From positions 250,922-314,921 of the forward strand of contig DKPP01000011.1 of the NCBI GenBank assembly GCA_002471255.1: 64,000 nucleotides of DNA, written 5' to 3'. The translations under genes were made by a program, and so were the position numbers. Of this stretch, positions 34,906-43,559 are shown piece by piece. The DNA comes from Akkermansiaceae bacterium UBA7331 (GTDB lineage: Bacteria > Verrucomicrobiota > Verrucomicrobiia > Verrucomicrobiales > Akkermansiaceae). Each line of letters starts with the position of its first letter. Positions within the stretch are counted from its first letter, which is position 1. The notes under the pieces are model-generated. The model saw only the letters and a list, made by a program, of their open reading frames with translations, made no database searches and was not told the origin of the DNA.

Positions 34906-35289
34906 ATGAATCAATGCGTGATTGCTAATGGTCAAAAATTAGGGCATTTATATGTCGGTATGGAAGAAGCAGTAACCGGTGGAGAAAGAGAACATGGCCT
35001 CCAACCAGTCGATCGATTGATGAATCAATGGAAGCTGGATAACCATGATTTGGTCATTATTTCAACCGAGCAATTAACTCATAAGCAAGTGCAACGCGCT
35101 CGTCAAGGTCGTCAGTTGACCTTGAAAATGATGCAAAAGGTCACAAGAGCCTTAAATGTGGCGATTTGGACTCGCTTAACAAATGACGAAAAAGAGCAAT
35201 ATTTCGAATATATGCATAAGCATTTATTCAATTATGCGAAAAATCATGATGCAGCTTGGCAAGACCCTAACGAGGGCATGATGCCTTAA
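34906..35289 (+). CDS. Conserved small protein with a helix-turn-helix-like core
   Basis: Function unknown. The 127-residue product has no signal peptide. The middle (about residues 44-85) reads like a helix-turn-helix of the XRE kind: the segment LTHKQVQRARQGRQLTLKMM followed by VTRALN matches the spacing of helices 2 to 4. The C-terminal part is helical and rich in aromatic and charged residues. It is the only plus-strand gene between 32 and 64 kb, flanked by the divergent RNase D gene and a terminator. A DNA- or RNA-binding role is an inference. Confidence 0.7.
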   Translation: MNQCVIANGQKLGHLYVGMEEAVTGGEREHGLQPVDRLMNQWKLDNHDLVIISTEQLTHKQVQRARQGRQLTLKMMQKVTRALNVAIWTRLTNDEKEQYFEYMHKHLFNYAKNHDAAWQDPNEGMMP

Positions 35290-35311
35290 TTTTGCTTAAT
35301 TAAGATTTTAT

Positions 35312-35353
35312 AAAATGGCTGGATTCCTATGAGAATTCAGCCATTTTTTTTAT
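35312..35353. terminator. Bidirectional terminator between the small gene and maf
   Basis: AAAATGGCTGGATTC (35312-35326) pairs with GAATTCAGCCATTTT (35333-35347), followed by T residues on the plus strand. The maf stop codon overlaps its plus-strand T-run. Confidence 0.85.
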
Positions 35354-35928
35354 TTTACAAGATAACCGAGAGCTGTCAGGTGCTCTGCTACTTTTTCGGT
35401 AGGGAAGCCTACAACATTATCAAAATCACCAAGCATTTTTTCAATGATCATCTCGCCATGCTCTTGGCAAGCATACGAGCCAGCCTTATCCATCACATTG
35501 ACGAGCGACATATATTGATCGATCAGATCATCGCTTAAGGTTTTGAAAAAGACCTGAGTGATTTCGGTGATTTTTATGGTTTGGGTCGGTGAAATGATTG
35601 CCACCGCCGTGCAAACGTTATGAGCCTTACCTGAAAGGGATCGTAACATAGCTTTGGCATCATTTTGATCTTTCGGTTTACCAAGTGGTGTTTGCCCTAA
35701 AAAGACGAGGGTGTCGGCACCTATAACGGTTGAATCAGGATGTTTGTCTGCGATTGCCTGCGCCTTAGCCAAGGCGTTTACATAGCATAATTCCTGAGGT
35801 TCTAAGCGTTCATGGTGTTCCTCTTCCGTATCTTGAATAATTACGGTGTAGGGGATGCCTAATTTACCTAGTAATTCCTTGCGTCTAGGAGATTGCGACG
35901 CAAGGATTAGTGGTGGAAGATTTGTCAT
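35350..35928 (-). CDS. maf: Maf family nucleoside triphosphate pyrophosphatase
   Basis: Maf proteins hydrolyse non-canonical or modified NTPs (dTTP/UTP or m7GTP, depending on subtype). The start LILASQSPRRKELL is the family signature; GADTLVFL carries the catalytic Asp, and GKPKDQNDAKAML follows. The 192-residue length is typical. The subtype cannot be assigned with confidence by eye. It starts 3 bases after the ilvA stop, so the two are probably translationally coupled. Confidence 0.94.
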   Translation of the reverse strand: MTNLPPLILASQSPRRKELLGKLGIPYTVIIQDTEEEHHERLEPQELCYVNALAKAQAIADKHPDSTVIGADTLVFLGQTPLGKPKDQNDAKAMLRSLSGKAHNVCTAVAIISPTQTIKITEITQVFFKTLSDDLIDQYMSLVNVMDKAGSYACQEHGEMIIEKMLGDFDNVVGFPTEKVAEHLTALGYLVK

Positions 35929-35931
35929 GTA

Positions 35932-37485
35932 TTAAGAGACGGTAGGTCTTGTGCCTGTTATGCGGCCCTTAGCAGGGGTGGAGATTTCACGAATGGCACG
36001 AATTACGTTGCCGGGGAAACCTTGTAAGCGCTTTCTAGCTGCTTCGCGATCTTCAATAGTGTCAAATTCCATGCCGACTAAGGCACGACCAACTCTTTCA
36101 CCGGAATAGGCATAATTGAAGTAGCATAAGGAAGCTATGTCTGCAATATGCTCCATAAAATCGAGGAATGCTCCTGGGCGTTCAGGAAATTCGATATGAA
36201 CAAAAAGAGGGTTTTGGAATAATTCTGCCTGATAATGGATCATGCGGAAACGTACATCATCATCTTCACTAATGTCTTCGCATTGCAAGCCCTTAGCGAT
36301 GAGAGTTTGGCGAATGGTATCCAAATCTTCATCCGAGGCGGCAATGCCAAACACCGGGTATTGAGTTTCACCTTCCGTTTTGCCATATTGTACATCCACT
36401 AAAGTGGTATCGCTTGGCATGTGTCGTAAGTATTTGAGTACTTGCCCACGCTTAGATGCCATAGGGATGCGAAGATAACGAGTTTCGTAATTTCCGATAC
36501 CGGCTTGTCTTGCGATTTGGGTAAGCTGGGTGAAATCCATATTGGCGCCGGAAATCACGACCACACTTTTGTCAGTGTTTTTGATTTTACCTTCATTCCA
36601 ATCTTTTAAAAAGCCTGCGAGAGTCAAGGCCCCTGATGGTTCGGGAACCACACGGGAAGATTCCCACATAGCACGGATGGCCTGGCACACTTCATTGTTG
36701 GATACAGTAATATATTCGTCGATGACTTCGGAACAAATAGGATAAGTGACTTCACCGGGAATGCGTACTGCCGTACCGTCACAAAAAACATCGACGTAAT
36801 CCAAATGAGTACGTTTACCTTGTTCGATGGAGGTTTTCATGGATGCTTGATCCACTCCCTCGACAGCAATAATTTTGATATTTGGCCAAAAGCGTTTTAG
36901 CCAGCAGCCGACTGCTGCCGCTAATCCACCGCCACCAATAGGAACATAGGCTCGATCAAATGGGCCTTCTCCGCTCATGACGATTTCGTCAGCTAGAGTG
37001 CCTTGGCCTCCCATCGTGACCAAATCATCATAAGGGTGTACAAAGGTGCTGCCATGTTCTTCTGCATATTCATGTGCGGCGGCTGCCGTTTCATCGTAGC
37101 AATCTCCTTGCAAAACGATGTCAACATGATCTCCCCCATGTCGTTTTACTTCTTTTTGTTTTACTTCAGGAGTAGAGCGGGGCATGTAGATGCGCGCATG
37201 GCAATTTAACACTTTGGCTGCTAGAGCTACACCTTGAGCATGGTTGCCCGCAGACGCGGCTACGATTCCTTTATCGCGGTCTGCTTGGCTAAGAGCCGCC
37301 ATACAATTGTAAGCACCACGCCATTTATAAGCTCTAATAGGACCTAAATCTTCACGCTTGGCATAAACCGGTGCCGGAATGTCGCGTAAGTTAAGTTTTT
37401 GAAGAGGGGTGGGTTCTCCTACTTCATAAACACGTTGACGCGCTTGAAGTATTTCTTCAAATAAACGATCTGTTAATTCGCTCAT
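35932..37485 (-). CDS. ilvA: Threonine ammonia-lyase, biosynthetic
   Basis: IlvA deaminates threonine to 2-oxobutanoate, the first step of isoleucine synthesis. The PLP Lys54 lies in AYKWRGAYN, and the cofactor loop is PIGGGGLAAAVG. The C-terminal third (about residues 330-515) has two ACT-like regulatory segments, so the enzyme is expected to be feedback-controlled by isoleucine and valine. The length of 517 residues matches the biosynthetic rather than the short catabolic form. I start it at the ATG at 37485 (MSELTDRLF); the longer frame has no family support. maf follows immediately. Confidence 0.95.
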   Translation of the reverse strand: MSELTDRLFEEILQARQRVYEVGEPTPLQKLNLRDIPAPVYAKREDLGPIRAYKWRGAYNCMAALSQADRDKGIVAASAGNHAQGVALAAKVLNCHARIYMPRSTPEVKQKEVKRHGGDHVDIVLQGDCYDETAAAAHEYAEEHGSTFVHPYDDLVTMGGQGTLADEIVMSGEGPFDRAYVPIGGGGLAAAVGCWLKRFWPNIKIIAVEGVDQASMKTSIEQGKRTHLDYVDVFCDGTAVRIPGEVTYPICSEVIDEYITVSNNEVCQAIRAMWESSRVVPEPSGALTLAGFLKDWNEGKIKNTDKSVVVISGANMDFTQLTQIARQAGIGNYETRYLRIPMASKRGQVLKYLRHMPSDTTLVDVQYGKTEGETQYPVFGIAASDEDLDTIRQTLIAKGLQCEDISEDDDVRFRMIHYQAELFQNPLFVHIEFPERPGAFLDFMEHIADIASLCYFNYAYSGERVGRALVGMEFDTIEDREAARKRLQGFPGNVIRAIREISTPAKGRITGTRPTVS

Positions 37486-37536
37486 AATGGTTGCTTTCTG
37501 GAAGCATTCTAGCACCAATTTATCTCAATGCTAGAG

Positions 37537-37580
37537 GAAAAATAAAAGGCCGAGATATTACTAATTTGTAACATCTCGGC
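37537..37580 (-). terminator. Rho-independent terminator upstream of ilvA (after the secreted protein gene)
   Basis: On the minus strand, GCCGAGATGTTAC and GTAATATCTCGGC form a stem with one mismatch, followed by CTTTTATTTTT. Confidence 0.85.
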
Positions 37581-37616
37581 ATAGAATATTTAAAATAATC
37601 TAAATGAAATTAGTTT

Positions 37617-38693
37617 TTATCTATTACGATCTCTTCCCGGGCCACCGCTAGGGCGGTAATTTGTTTCTTCTTGAGCGGTTTGATTTTTCTTAGCGGTAAG
37701 AAGGGCTTCCAAATCACGAATCGCTTTATGCTTTTCGTCAGGTGTTGACATACCGGTCATAATCTTTTGCATATTAGCCAATGCTTGTACTTCGTCTCCC
37801 AATTGGAAGCATGCACGCTCTTTCTCCCATTGGCGACTAACATAAAGGCTTGCTTTGGTAGCTTCTTGTTCACGCTTAGCACTAGCTGTATTCTGAGTGT
37901 TTGAACTTGGTGCTGAGGCCAAAGCTACTTCGATTGCAATACGTTTATCCCACAATGAGCGGAATTTAGGAATATCTTTGTTTTTACGATGTGGCTCTAA
38001 AAGGGCTCGTTCAAAAACGCCACCAATATCAATGATGTTATCAGGAATGACTTCGGAACGGTAATCATTAATTTTGAGGTAATTTCTGATTACGCTATTC
38101 GCCATAGGCATCTGCATTAAGGATTCATTGATATCTTTGGCTGCGGCGCTCATTTCGCTCAAGCAAGCTAAAATGCTAGAAGAGTAATCTACTTCGTTGC
38201 CTTGTTTTTCCTGCTCGGCCTTTTTGAGATTCATAAGCATCCATTTGCACTGAAGTTGAATGGCTTTTTTAAAGCCCGGCTTCATATTCGAACCTGTATT
38301 TTGCTGTTTCCATTCATTAAATTGAGCTTGAGGCGTGCTCTTTTTGGAGTCGTTGCTACCACCTCTTGGTCCACCCATCATCATACGGCGGCTGCCGGAT
38401 GAACGGCTGAGCATATTAGAAAACATATTATTGCTCGAGTTCATGAATTGAGCTTTCATGGCATCCATATATAGATTAAATGCAGCGGTATCAGATGCAG
38501 CTGCTTCTTCCAATGACGCTTTGGCTTTTTTGACTCGTGAGCTACTTGCTGCAAGCTGGCTCGTTTTAACCTGTTCTAACCATTCAATAGCTTTGGTTTT
38601 TTGTTCGTCATTGAGTTTTTCTTGTGCTTGTACAGCCGACGGGAGCGCACAAACTGCCACTAATGATAAAATGATCGTTTTAGAATACTTCAT
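37617..38693 (-). CDS. Secreted protein of unknown function
   Basis: I do not recognise the family. From the ATG at 38693 the product has 358 residues with a Sec signal peptide (MKYSKTIILSLVAVCALP, cleavage near VQA-Q). The mature part is Ala/Lys/Gln-rich and mostly helical, with a low-complexity stretch near residues 105-135 (RRMMMGGPRGGSNDSKK) and a Gly/Arg/Pro-rich end. The longer frame begins in the preceding intergenic hairpin. It sits just downstream of the anchored toroid protein on the same strand, but a terminator separates them, so shared function is only a guess. Confidence 0.75.
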   Translation of the reverse strand: MKYSKTIILSLVAVCALPSAVQAQEKLNDEQKTKAIEWLEQVKTSQLAASSSRVKKAKASLEEAAASDTAAFNLYMDAMKAQFMNSSNNMFSNMLSRSSGSRRMMMGGPRGGSNDSKKSTPQAQFNEWKQQNTGSNMKPGFKKAIQLQCKWMLMNLKKAEQEKQGNEVDYSSSILACLSEMSAAAKDINESLMQMPMANSVIRNYLKINDYRSEVIPDNIIDIGGVFERALLEPHRKNKDIPKFRSLWDKRIAIEVALASAPSSNTQNTASAKREQEATKASLYVSRQWEKERACFQLGDEVQALANMQKIMTGMSTPDEKHKAIRDLEALLTAKKNQTAQEETNYRPSGGPGRDRNR

Positions 38694-38770
38694 TGTTAAT
38701 TTGATGGGGGGTTCAGAGTTGAATACAGTCGATTTTGCAAAAAGTTGCATATTTTTGTAAAAGTTTTTGC

Positions 38771-38804
38771 AAAAAAAAACTCCATCAATTACATGATGGA
38801 GTTT
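38771..38804 (-). terminator. Rho-independent terminator after the toroid protein gene
   Basis: On the minus strand, AAACTCCATCA and TGATGGAGTTT form an 11-bp stem with a 6-base loop, followed by a run of T residues. Confidence 0.92.
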
Positions 38805-38825
38805 GGGGATGAATATCAATAAGAA

Positions 38826-40346
38826 TTATTTTTTGAGACCACCACCTGTACCCGGTAAGAAGCGATAGTAAACTTCAAGCATCAAGGTGGCTAAGCACTG
38901 ACGATAAACTTGGTCGTTCTTGTTATTGCGAGCTGTGTAAACATTTTGACCAGGTCCGCCGTCGCTATTGATTTTAAATTGGCCGTTATTATCTTGTGCT
39001 GCTAAAATGGTATCACGAAAAGCATTATTATATTTCTGCCACACATCGCCACCTCTGTTAAGTGCAGCTTGCGCTAAGTAATAGTGCATATATAAGTTAT
39101 CCGAGGTAAAAGCTTGTTTTGGATCGTTTCCAATAGAACCTTTAGATCCCCACTTAATTTTGTTTGCATTATTGGTGATCCATTCATAGCCTTTGCGAGT
39201 GGCCGGGTCATTTTCGTTACCTGTCATTTGCAGGGTAAGAAGACCAACACCTGTTAACGAATAACGAGCTTCTTGCCCATTTTCCTTATAAGCAAATCTA
39301 CCATCGGGCATACTTTGCTTTTTGGTGTAATTGTAAGCTTTGCGCATGGCTTGGTGGATATTGCCTTTATTTGGTCTAATTCCTGCATGTTCTGCTGCTT
39401 TTAGAGCTTGAACATTCCAACCTACTACTGATAAGTCAGGGTGAGTTCCGGAATCATATCTATAGGACCAAGCACCATTCTTGCATTGCGCATCAAGGAT
39501 CTTATCGACAGCCTTAGTGGTTACTGCTTCAAGCTCTTCCATTGCAGGAATGTTTAATTGTTTGCAAAATGCGAAAGATTCACATAAAGCATAAGTGGCT
39601 ACCGCGTGGTCATAACAAACTTCAGCAGTTTCGGCACAATTGGAAACAACAGGCTTCTTCATGCCTAGGTTAACCAAATAAGTCATGCCTTTAAGTACGT
39701 TGTCACCAAACTCTTCGGACATTGGTGTTTCGCAATGGGCTAAAAATGTTAAAAGTGCAATACCTGTCATAGAGGCTGCATATTTTTGGTCTCCCCATGA
39801 ACCATCAGAGTTTTGTTGTTTAGCAAGCCAGCGAAGAGATTTTACTACAGCTTCTTCACATTTTTCAGTGCCACCACTTTGAAGGATGCGCTTTAGGCGA
39901 TCACTTGGGTCACAACGTTTTTCCATGATAGCTGGTACACCACCTCCACCATCACCGGTGCCGGAGCCAAATCCCATGCCGATTTCCAAACCGCTACCGA
40001 TCGCGTCGGTAGGAATTTCCATGTCGATTTCAGGGTTTACGATAGCTACATCGGATGAATCAACGGAAGCAATAACCTTTACTTGAGATTGGCTGCTACT
40101 TGAAGGGCGTGATGTTTGTTCCTGAATTTCAGGACGTTCCTCGGTAGGGTCATCACCTTCCGGTGCCACGTAAGCTGTGATTTGTGCTTCTTCCGGGCCG
40201 AAATTGAAAATCTTTGCCAAAAATAAAATAGTACCAATACTTCCTAAACCGACCAAAGTCAAAATTAAGGTGATCGCTCTGGTTTTGTTCCTTTGGCTTT
40301 TTAATTGTTGGATGGCTTCGTCTGTGCTCTCGATATGTAGACTCAT
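38826..40346 (-). CDS. Membrane-anchored prenyltransferase/squalene-oxidase-repeat protein
   Basis: The 506-residue protein has a short cytoplasmic N-terminus, a membrane segment (about residues 23-45), then a Pro/Glu/Ser-rich linker and a Gly-rich patch (GSGLEIGMGFGSGTGDGGGG). The C-terminal part (about residues 165-490) is an alpha/alpha toroid with squalene-cyclase-type repeats (SLRWLAKQQNSDGSWG, NGAWSYRYDSG, DGRFAYKENG). It lacks a visible DxDD or DCTAE cyclase motif, so it is probably not a terpene cyclase; similar anchored toroid proteins are frequent in Verrucomicrobiota and Planctomycetota, with unknown role. The anchor-linker order resembles TonB-like proteins. Confidence 0.8.
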   Translation of the reverse strand: MSLHIESTDEAIQQLKSQRNKTRAITLILTLVGLGSIGTILFLAKIFNFGPEEAQITAYVAPEGDDPTEERPEIQEQTSRPSSSSQSQVKVIASVDSSDVAIVNPEIDMEIPTDAIGSGLEIGMGFGSGTGDGGGGVPAIMEKRCDPSDRLKRILQSGGTEKCEEAVVKSLRWLAKQQNSDGSWGDQKYAASMTGIALLTFLAHCETPMSEEFGDNVLKGMTYLVNLGMKKPVVSNCAETAEVCYDHAVATYALCESFAFCKQLNIPAMEELEAVTTKAVDKILDAQCKNGAWSYRYDSGTHPDLSVVGWNVQALKAAEHAGIRPNKGNIHQAMRKAYNYTKKQSMPDGRFAYKENGQEARYSLTGVGLLTLQMTGNENDPATRKGYEWITNNANKIKWGSKGSIGNDPKQAFTSDNLYMHYYLAQAALNRGGDVWQKYNNAFRDTILAAQDNNGQFKINSDGGPGQNVYTARNNKNDQVYRQCLATLMLEVYYRFLPGTGGGLKK

Positions 40347-40439
40347 GATGAAAACGTTTTAGGTTTTTTGATTATCTATTAAGTGGGAATGGGTGTTCAA
40401 GCAAAAAGTCATGGTATTTATGTTTATGGCACACAATAC

Positions 40440-40478
40440 CAAAAAAAAATGAACAAGACACCCGAAAAAGGTGTCTTG
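40440..40478 (-). terminator. Rho-independent terminator after galE
   Basis: On the minus strand, CAAGACACC and GGTGTCTTG form the stem, followed by a T-rich run (ATTTTTTTTT). Confidence 0.9.
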
Positions 40479-40502
40479 CTGCGAAAAAAAGTTGTCTAAA
40501 CT

Positions 40503-41492
40503 TTAAAAATGACCTTTGCGAGGTCCCGTCATCCACTTCCACGCTGTTTCTACGATGGCGGATGCGTCTTTGCATTGTGCTTCCCAACCTAAGATTTCTT
40601 TTGCCTTAGTAGGGTTGGCGATGAGGCGTGGTGGATCACCTTCACGGCGTGGGCCATATTTAACCGGTACTTTTTGACCTGTTACTTTTTCAGCAGTTTC
40701 GAGGATTTCTCTTACGGAAAGTCCTAAACCTGTGCCTAAATTGAAAGCTTCGGTATTGCCGCCGTTCATCAAGTAAGCCACGGCTTTTAAGTGGGCGTCG
40801 GCTAAGTCGTCAACGTGAATATAGTCACGGATGCAAGTGCCGTCCGGAGTATCATAATCGGTTCCATAAACTTCGATTACGTCACGTTCACCTGTGAGGG
40901 TTAATAAAATATTAGGAATAAGGTGCGTTTCCGGTTCGTGGTCTTCACCGATCAAACCATCATAGCTGCTGCCGGATGCATTGAAATAACGAAGGAAAAC
41001 ACTCTTAAGACCCCAAGCACGATCGCAATCTTGGCAAACCTTTTCAAGCATGAGTTTGGAGCTGCCATACGCATTGATAGGATCTTGTTTTTCCGTTTCA
41101 GGAATTGGGATTTGTGTAGGTACGCCATAAGTGGCGCATGTAGAAGAAAATACGAATTTCTTAGTGCCGGCTGCTTGCATGGCTCCGAGAAGAACGAGTG
41201 GGGCAGCGATATTGTTCATATAATATTTGAGAGGATTTTGAACGGATTCCCCTACATTAATATATGCTGCAAAGTGGACGACAGCATCGAATTTGCCTTC
41301 CATGAGTAAAGGATAGACAACAGCTGCATCTCCCAAATCACCTTTTACTAATTTGACTTCAGGATCAACAATGGCGGCCGGGTGGCCATAAACCATATTG
41401 TCAAGGACAGTAACGTCTGCGCCTATTTTAACAAGCTGACGAACAGTATGTGAGCCGATATAGCCAGCTCCTCCGGTAACGAGAATTTTCAT
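40503..41492 (-). CDS. galE: UDP-glucose 4-epimerase
   Basis: GalE interconverts UDP-glucose and UDP-galactose. The NAD motif TGGAGYIGSH is at residues 7-16; the catalytic Tyr and Lys appear in YGSSKLMLE near residue 145, with the Ser/Thr in FSSTCATYG. LRYFNASG is also typical. The 329-residue length is normal. It is a single-gene unit ended by a terminator. The product could feed surface polysaccharide synthesis. Confidence 0.95.
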   Translation of the reverse strand: MKILVTGGAGYIGSHTVRQLVKIGADVTVLDNMVYGHPAAIVDPEVKLVKGDLGDAAVVYPLLMEGKFDAVVHFAAYINVGESVQNPLKYYMNNIAAPLVLLGAMQAAGTKKFVFSSTCATYGVPTQIPIPETEKQDPINAYGSSKLMLEKVCQDCDRAWGLKSVFLRYFNASGSSYDGLIGEDHEPETHLIPNILLTLTGERDVIEVYGTDYDTPDGTCIRDYIHVDDLADAHLKAVAYLMNGGNTEAFNLGTGLGLSVREILETAEKVTGQKVPVKYGPRREGDPPRLIANPTKAKEILGWEAQCKDASAIVETAWKWMTGPRKGHF

Positions 41493-41595
41493 GTTTGTAA
41501 TGCGTTTTGTGCTTAAGCAGGGATATTATGAAAGTCTTATTGCCCTTGGTCAAATAATTTTATGAGCAGTGCCGCTTTTAAGCTAATTTGATAAG

Positions 41596-42660
41596 CTAAA
41601 TACCCTGTTCCTTACGCAATCTGAGTTGACCGCAAGCGGCATTGATGTCGTGCCCTTTTTCATAACGCATGGTTACTTGTATGCGTGCGTAATTAATGGT
41701 TTTGCAAAATTGTTTACAATGTTCTTCGCTAGGGCGAGTCCACTGTAACCCTTTCACCGTGTTATAAGGGATAAGATTTACCTTTGCATTTAGCTTTCTT
41801 GCAATGGAAATCAAATCTTGGCAATCCTTTGGTGAATCATTGACATCTTTAATAAGAATGTATTCTAAAGTTGGCTTTTGTTTGCCCGCATCGACCCATT
41901 CTTGTAAGGCAGGTACCAGTTCCTCTAAAGGCCATTTAGTGTTAACCGGCATGATTTCATTGCGTACTTTGTTGCTAGCGCCATGTAAGGAAATAGCAAA
42001 TTGGATTTGTTTAGGATAATCGATCAATTGTTTGATGCCTGGAACGAATCCGGATGTGGAAATCGTGATATGTCTGGCTCCGATTCCTAAACCCATGTGT
42101 GCGGTAATGATGTCCAAAGCAGGGAAGAGGTTTTTGCCGTTAGCCAACGGTTCGCCCATACCCATGAATACGAGATTGTCGATTCGGTGATTAGCAATCT
42201 TTTCAGCAGAAAGGATTTGGCCGATCATTTCCGCAGTGGTGAGATTTCTAGTTAATCCTAAAAGACCTGAAGCACAAAATTTACATCCAAAGGCACATCC
42301 TACTTGAGATGAAACGCAAAGCGTGATGCGAGAGGATTGCTCTCCATCTTCTGCTCTGGCAGCAGGAATGATAACGGACTCGACAAGGTTCCCGTCTTCC
42401 ATTTTGGTAAGGAACTTGCGTGTGCCACCTTTTAAACCGGTGAGCTCGATGACTTCGGGCTGATAAAAACGGAAGTTTTCAGCGAGTAAGGATCTTAATG
42501 CCGGACTTAAATTGGTCATTTCGTCAAACGTCTGTACCCGTTTGCGCCAAACCCAATCAAGAATTTGTTTTTGTCTAAAAGAAGATTGACCGTGTTCTTT
42601 TAAGAAATTCGATAATTCGGATTCGGTTATTCCGGTGATGACGGGGAGGTCGTTTGCCAT
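41596..42660 (-). CDS. rlmN: 23S rRNA (adenine(2503)-C(2))-methyltransferase RlmN
   Basis: RlmN is a radical SAM enzyme that methylates A2503 of 23S rRNA and A37 of some tRNAs. The cluster motif CAFGCKFC and the flanking GMGEPLANG and FAISLHGASNKVR are typical. The second catalytic Cys (AACGQLR) is near the C-terminus. I start it at the ATG at 42660; a TTG three codons upstream is the only extension. It closes a minus-strand run that begins with glnS. Confidence 0.95.
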   Translation of the reverse strand: MANDLPVITGITESELSNFLKEHGQSSFRQKQILDWVWRKRVQTFDEMTNLSPALRSLLAENFRFYQPEVIELTGLKGGTRKFLTKMEDGNLVESVIIPAARAEDGEQSSRITLCVSSQVGCAFGCKFCASGLLGLTRNLTTAEMIGQILSAEKIANHRIDNLVFMGMGEPLANGKNLFPALDIITAHMGLGIGARHITISTSGFVPGIKQLIDYPKQIQFAISLHGASNKVRNEIMPVNTKWPLEELVPALQEWVDAGKQKPTLEYILIKDVNDSPKDCQDLISIARKLNAKVNLIPYNTVKGLQWTRPSEEHCKQFCKTINYARIQVTMRYEKGHDINAACGQLRLRKEQGI

Positions 42661-42681
42661 ATTGGACAAATAAAAAAGGGC

Positions 42682-43530
42682 TTATAAAAGAGAATCGACG
42701 TAACGATCGCGATCAAAAGGTTCAAAATCATCTGAACCTTCACCCGTGCCTAAAAAGGCAGGTGCGATTTTCATGTCGTCCATAATGGCAACGGCTACGC
42801 CACCTTTACCTGAGCCATCCATCTTAGTGATGATGACCGAATCGAGTGGAGTGGCTTTATGAAACTCCTTAGCTTGAGATAAAGCGTTTGCTCCGGTTGT
42901 AGCATCTACGACGATCATCGTATAATGAGGTGCCGTCTCGTCTTGTTTCGCGATGGTACGACGAATTTTTGATAATTCTTCCATCAAATTATGTCGAGTA
43001 TGCAGACGGCCTGCCGTATCACAAATCAGATAATTTGCACCTTCACGAATAGCCTTATTGTGTGCTTCATAACACACGGAGGCTGGGTCTTGTTGAGGCG
43101 CTCCTTTGTAGATAGGGATATTAAGTTTGGTTGCCCAACTTTGTAATTGTTCTACTGCAGCGGCTCGGAATGTATCTGCAGCGGCCAATAATACGGAATG
43201 GCCTTGTTTTTGCAGTAAATGCCCCAGTTTAGCCGCAGAGGTGGTTTTTCCTGTGCCGTTCACTCCAACGATCAAAACTACGACAGGTTTTCCGGGGGTA
43301 GGTGCCGGTAACTTGGGAGCTTGTGCAGGGAAAAGTTGGCGAATGACTTCTTTTGTAGAGTCCACCAAATGTTCAGCATCAAGTCCTTTAGAGTCTCTTA
43401 GTTGATCAGCAATAGACATAGCTCGCTTAATGCCTAAATCAGCCGTAACTAAGTCAGCTTCTAACTCATCCCAGTCAATATTCCTACTTTTGGAAAATTT
43501 ACTGAATAGCTTTTTGAAAAAACCTGCCAT
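42682..43530 (-). CDS. ftsY: Signal recognition particle receptor FtsY
   Basis: FtsY is the membrane-side receptor for SRP-ribosome complexes. The NG domain shows GVNGTGKTTSAAKLG (P-loop), DTFRAAAVEQL, DTAGRLHTR and TKMDGSGKGG. At 282 residues it lacks the acidic A domain of E. coli FtsY and begins with a short amphipathic segment (MAGFFKKLFSKF) that can target the membrane. It lies 29 bases after nusB and 21 bases before rlmN. Confidence 0.96.
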   Translation of the reverse strand: MAGFFKKLFSKFSKSRNIDWDELEADLVTADLGIKRAMSIADQLRDSKGLDAEHLVDSTKEVIRQLFPAQAPKLPAPTPGKPVVVLIVGVNGTGKTTSAAKLGHLLQKQGHSVLLAAADTFRAAAVEQLQSWATKLNIPIYKGAPQQDPASVCYEAHNKAIREGANYLICDTAGRLHTRHNLMEELSKIRRTIAKQDETAPHYTMIVVDATTGANALSQAKEFHKATPLDSVIITKMDGSGKGGVAVAIMDDMKIAPAFLGTGEGSDDFEPFDRDRYVDSLL

Positions 43531-43559
43531 GATGTTTTATTTGATCGGGTAAAAGGTCA

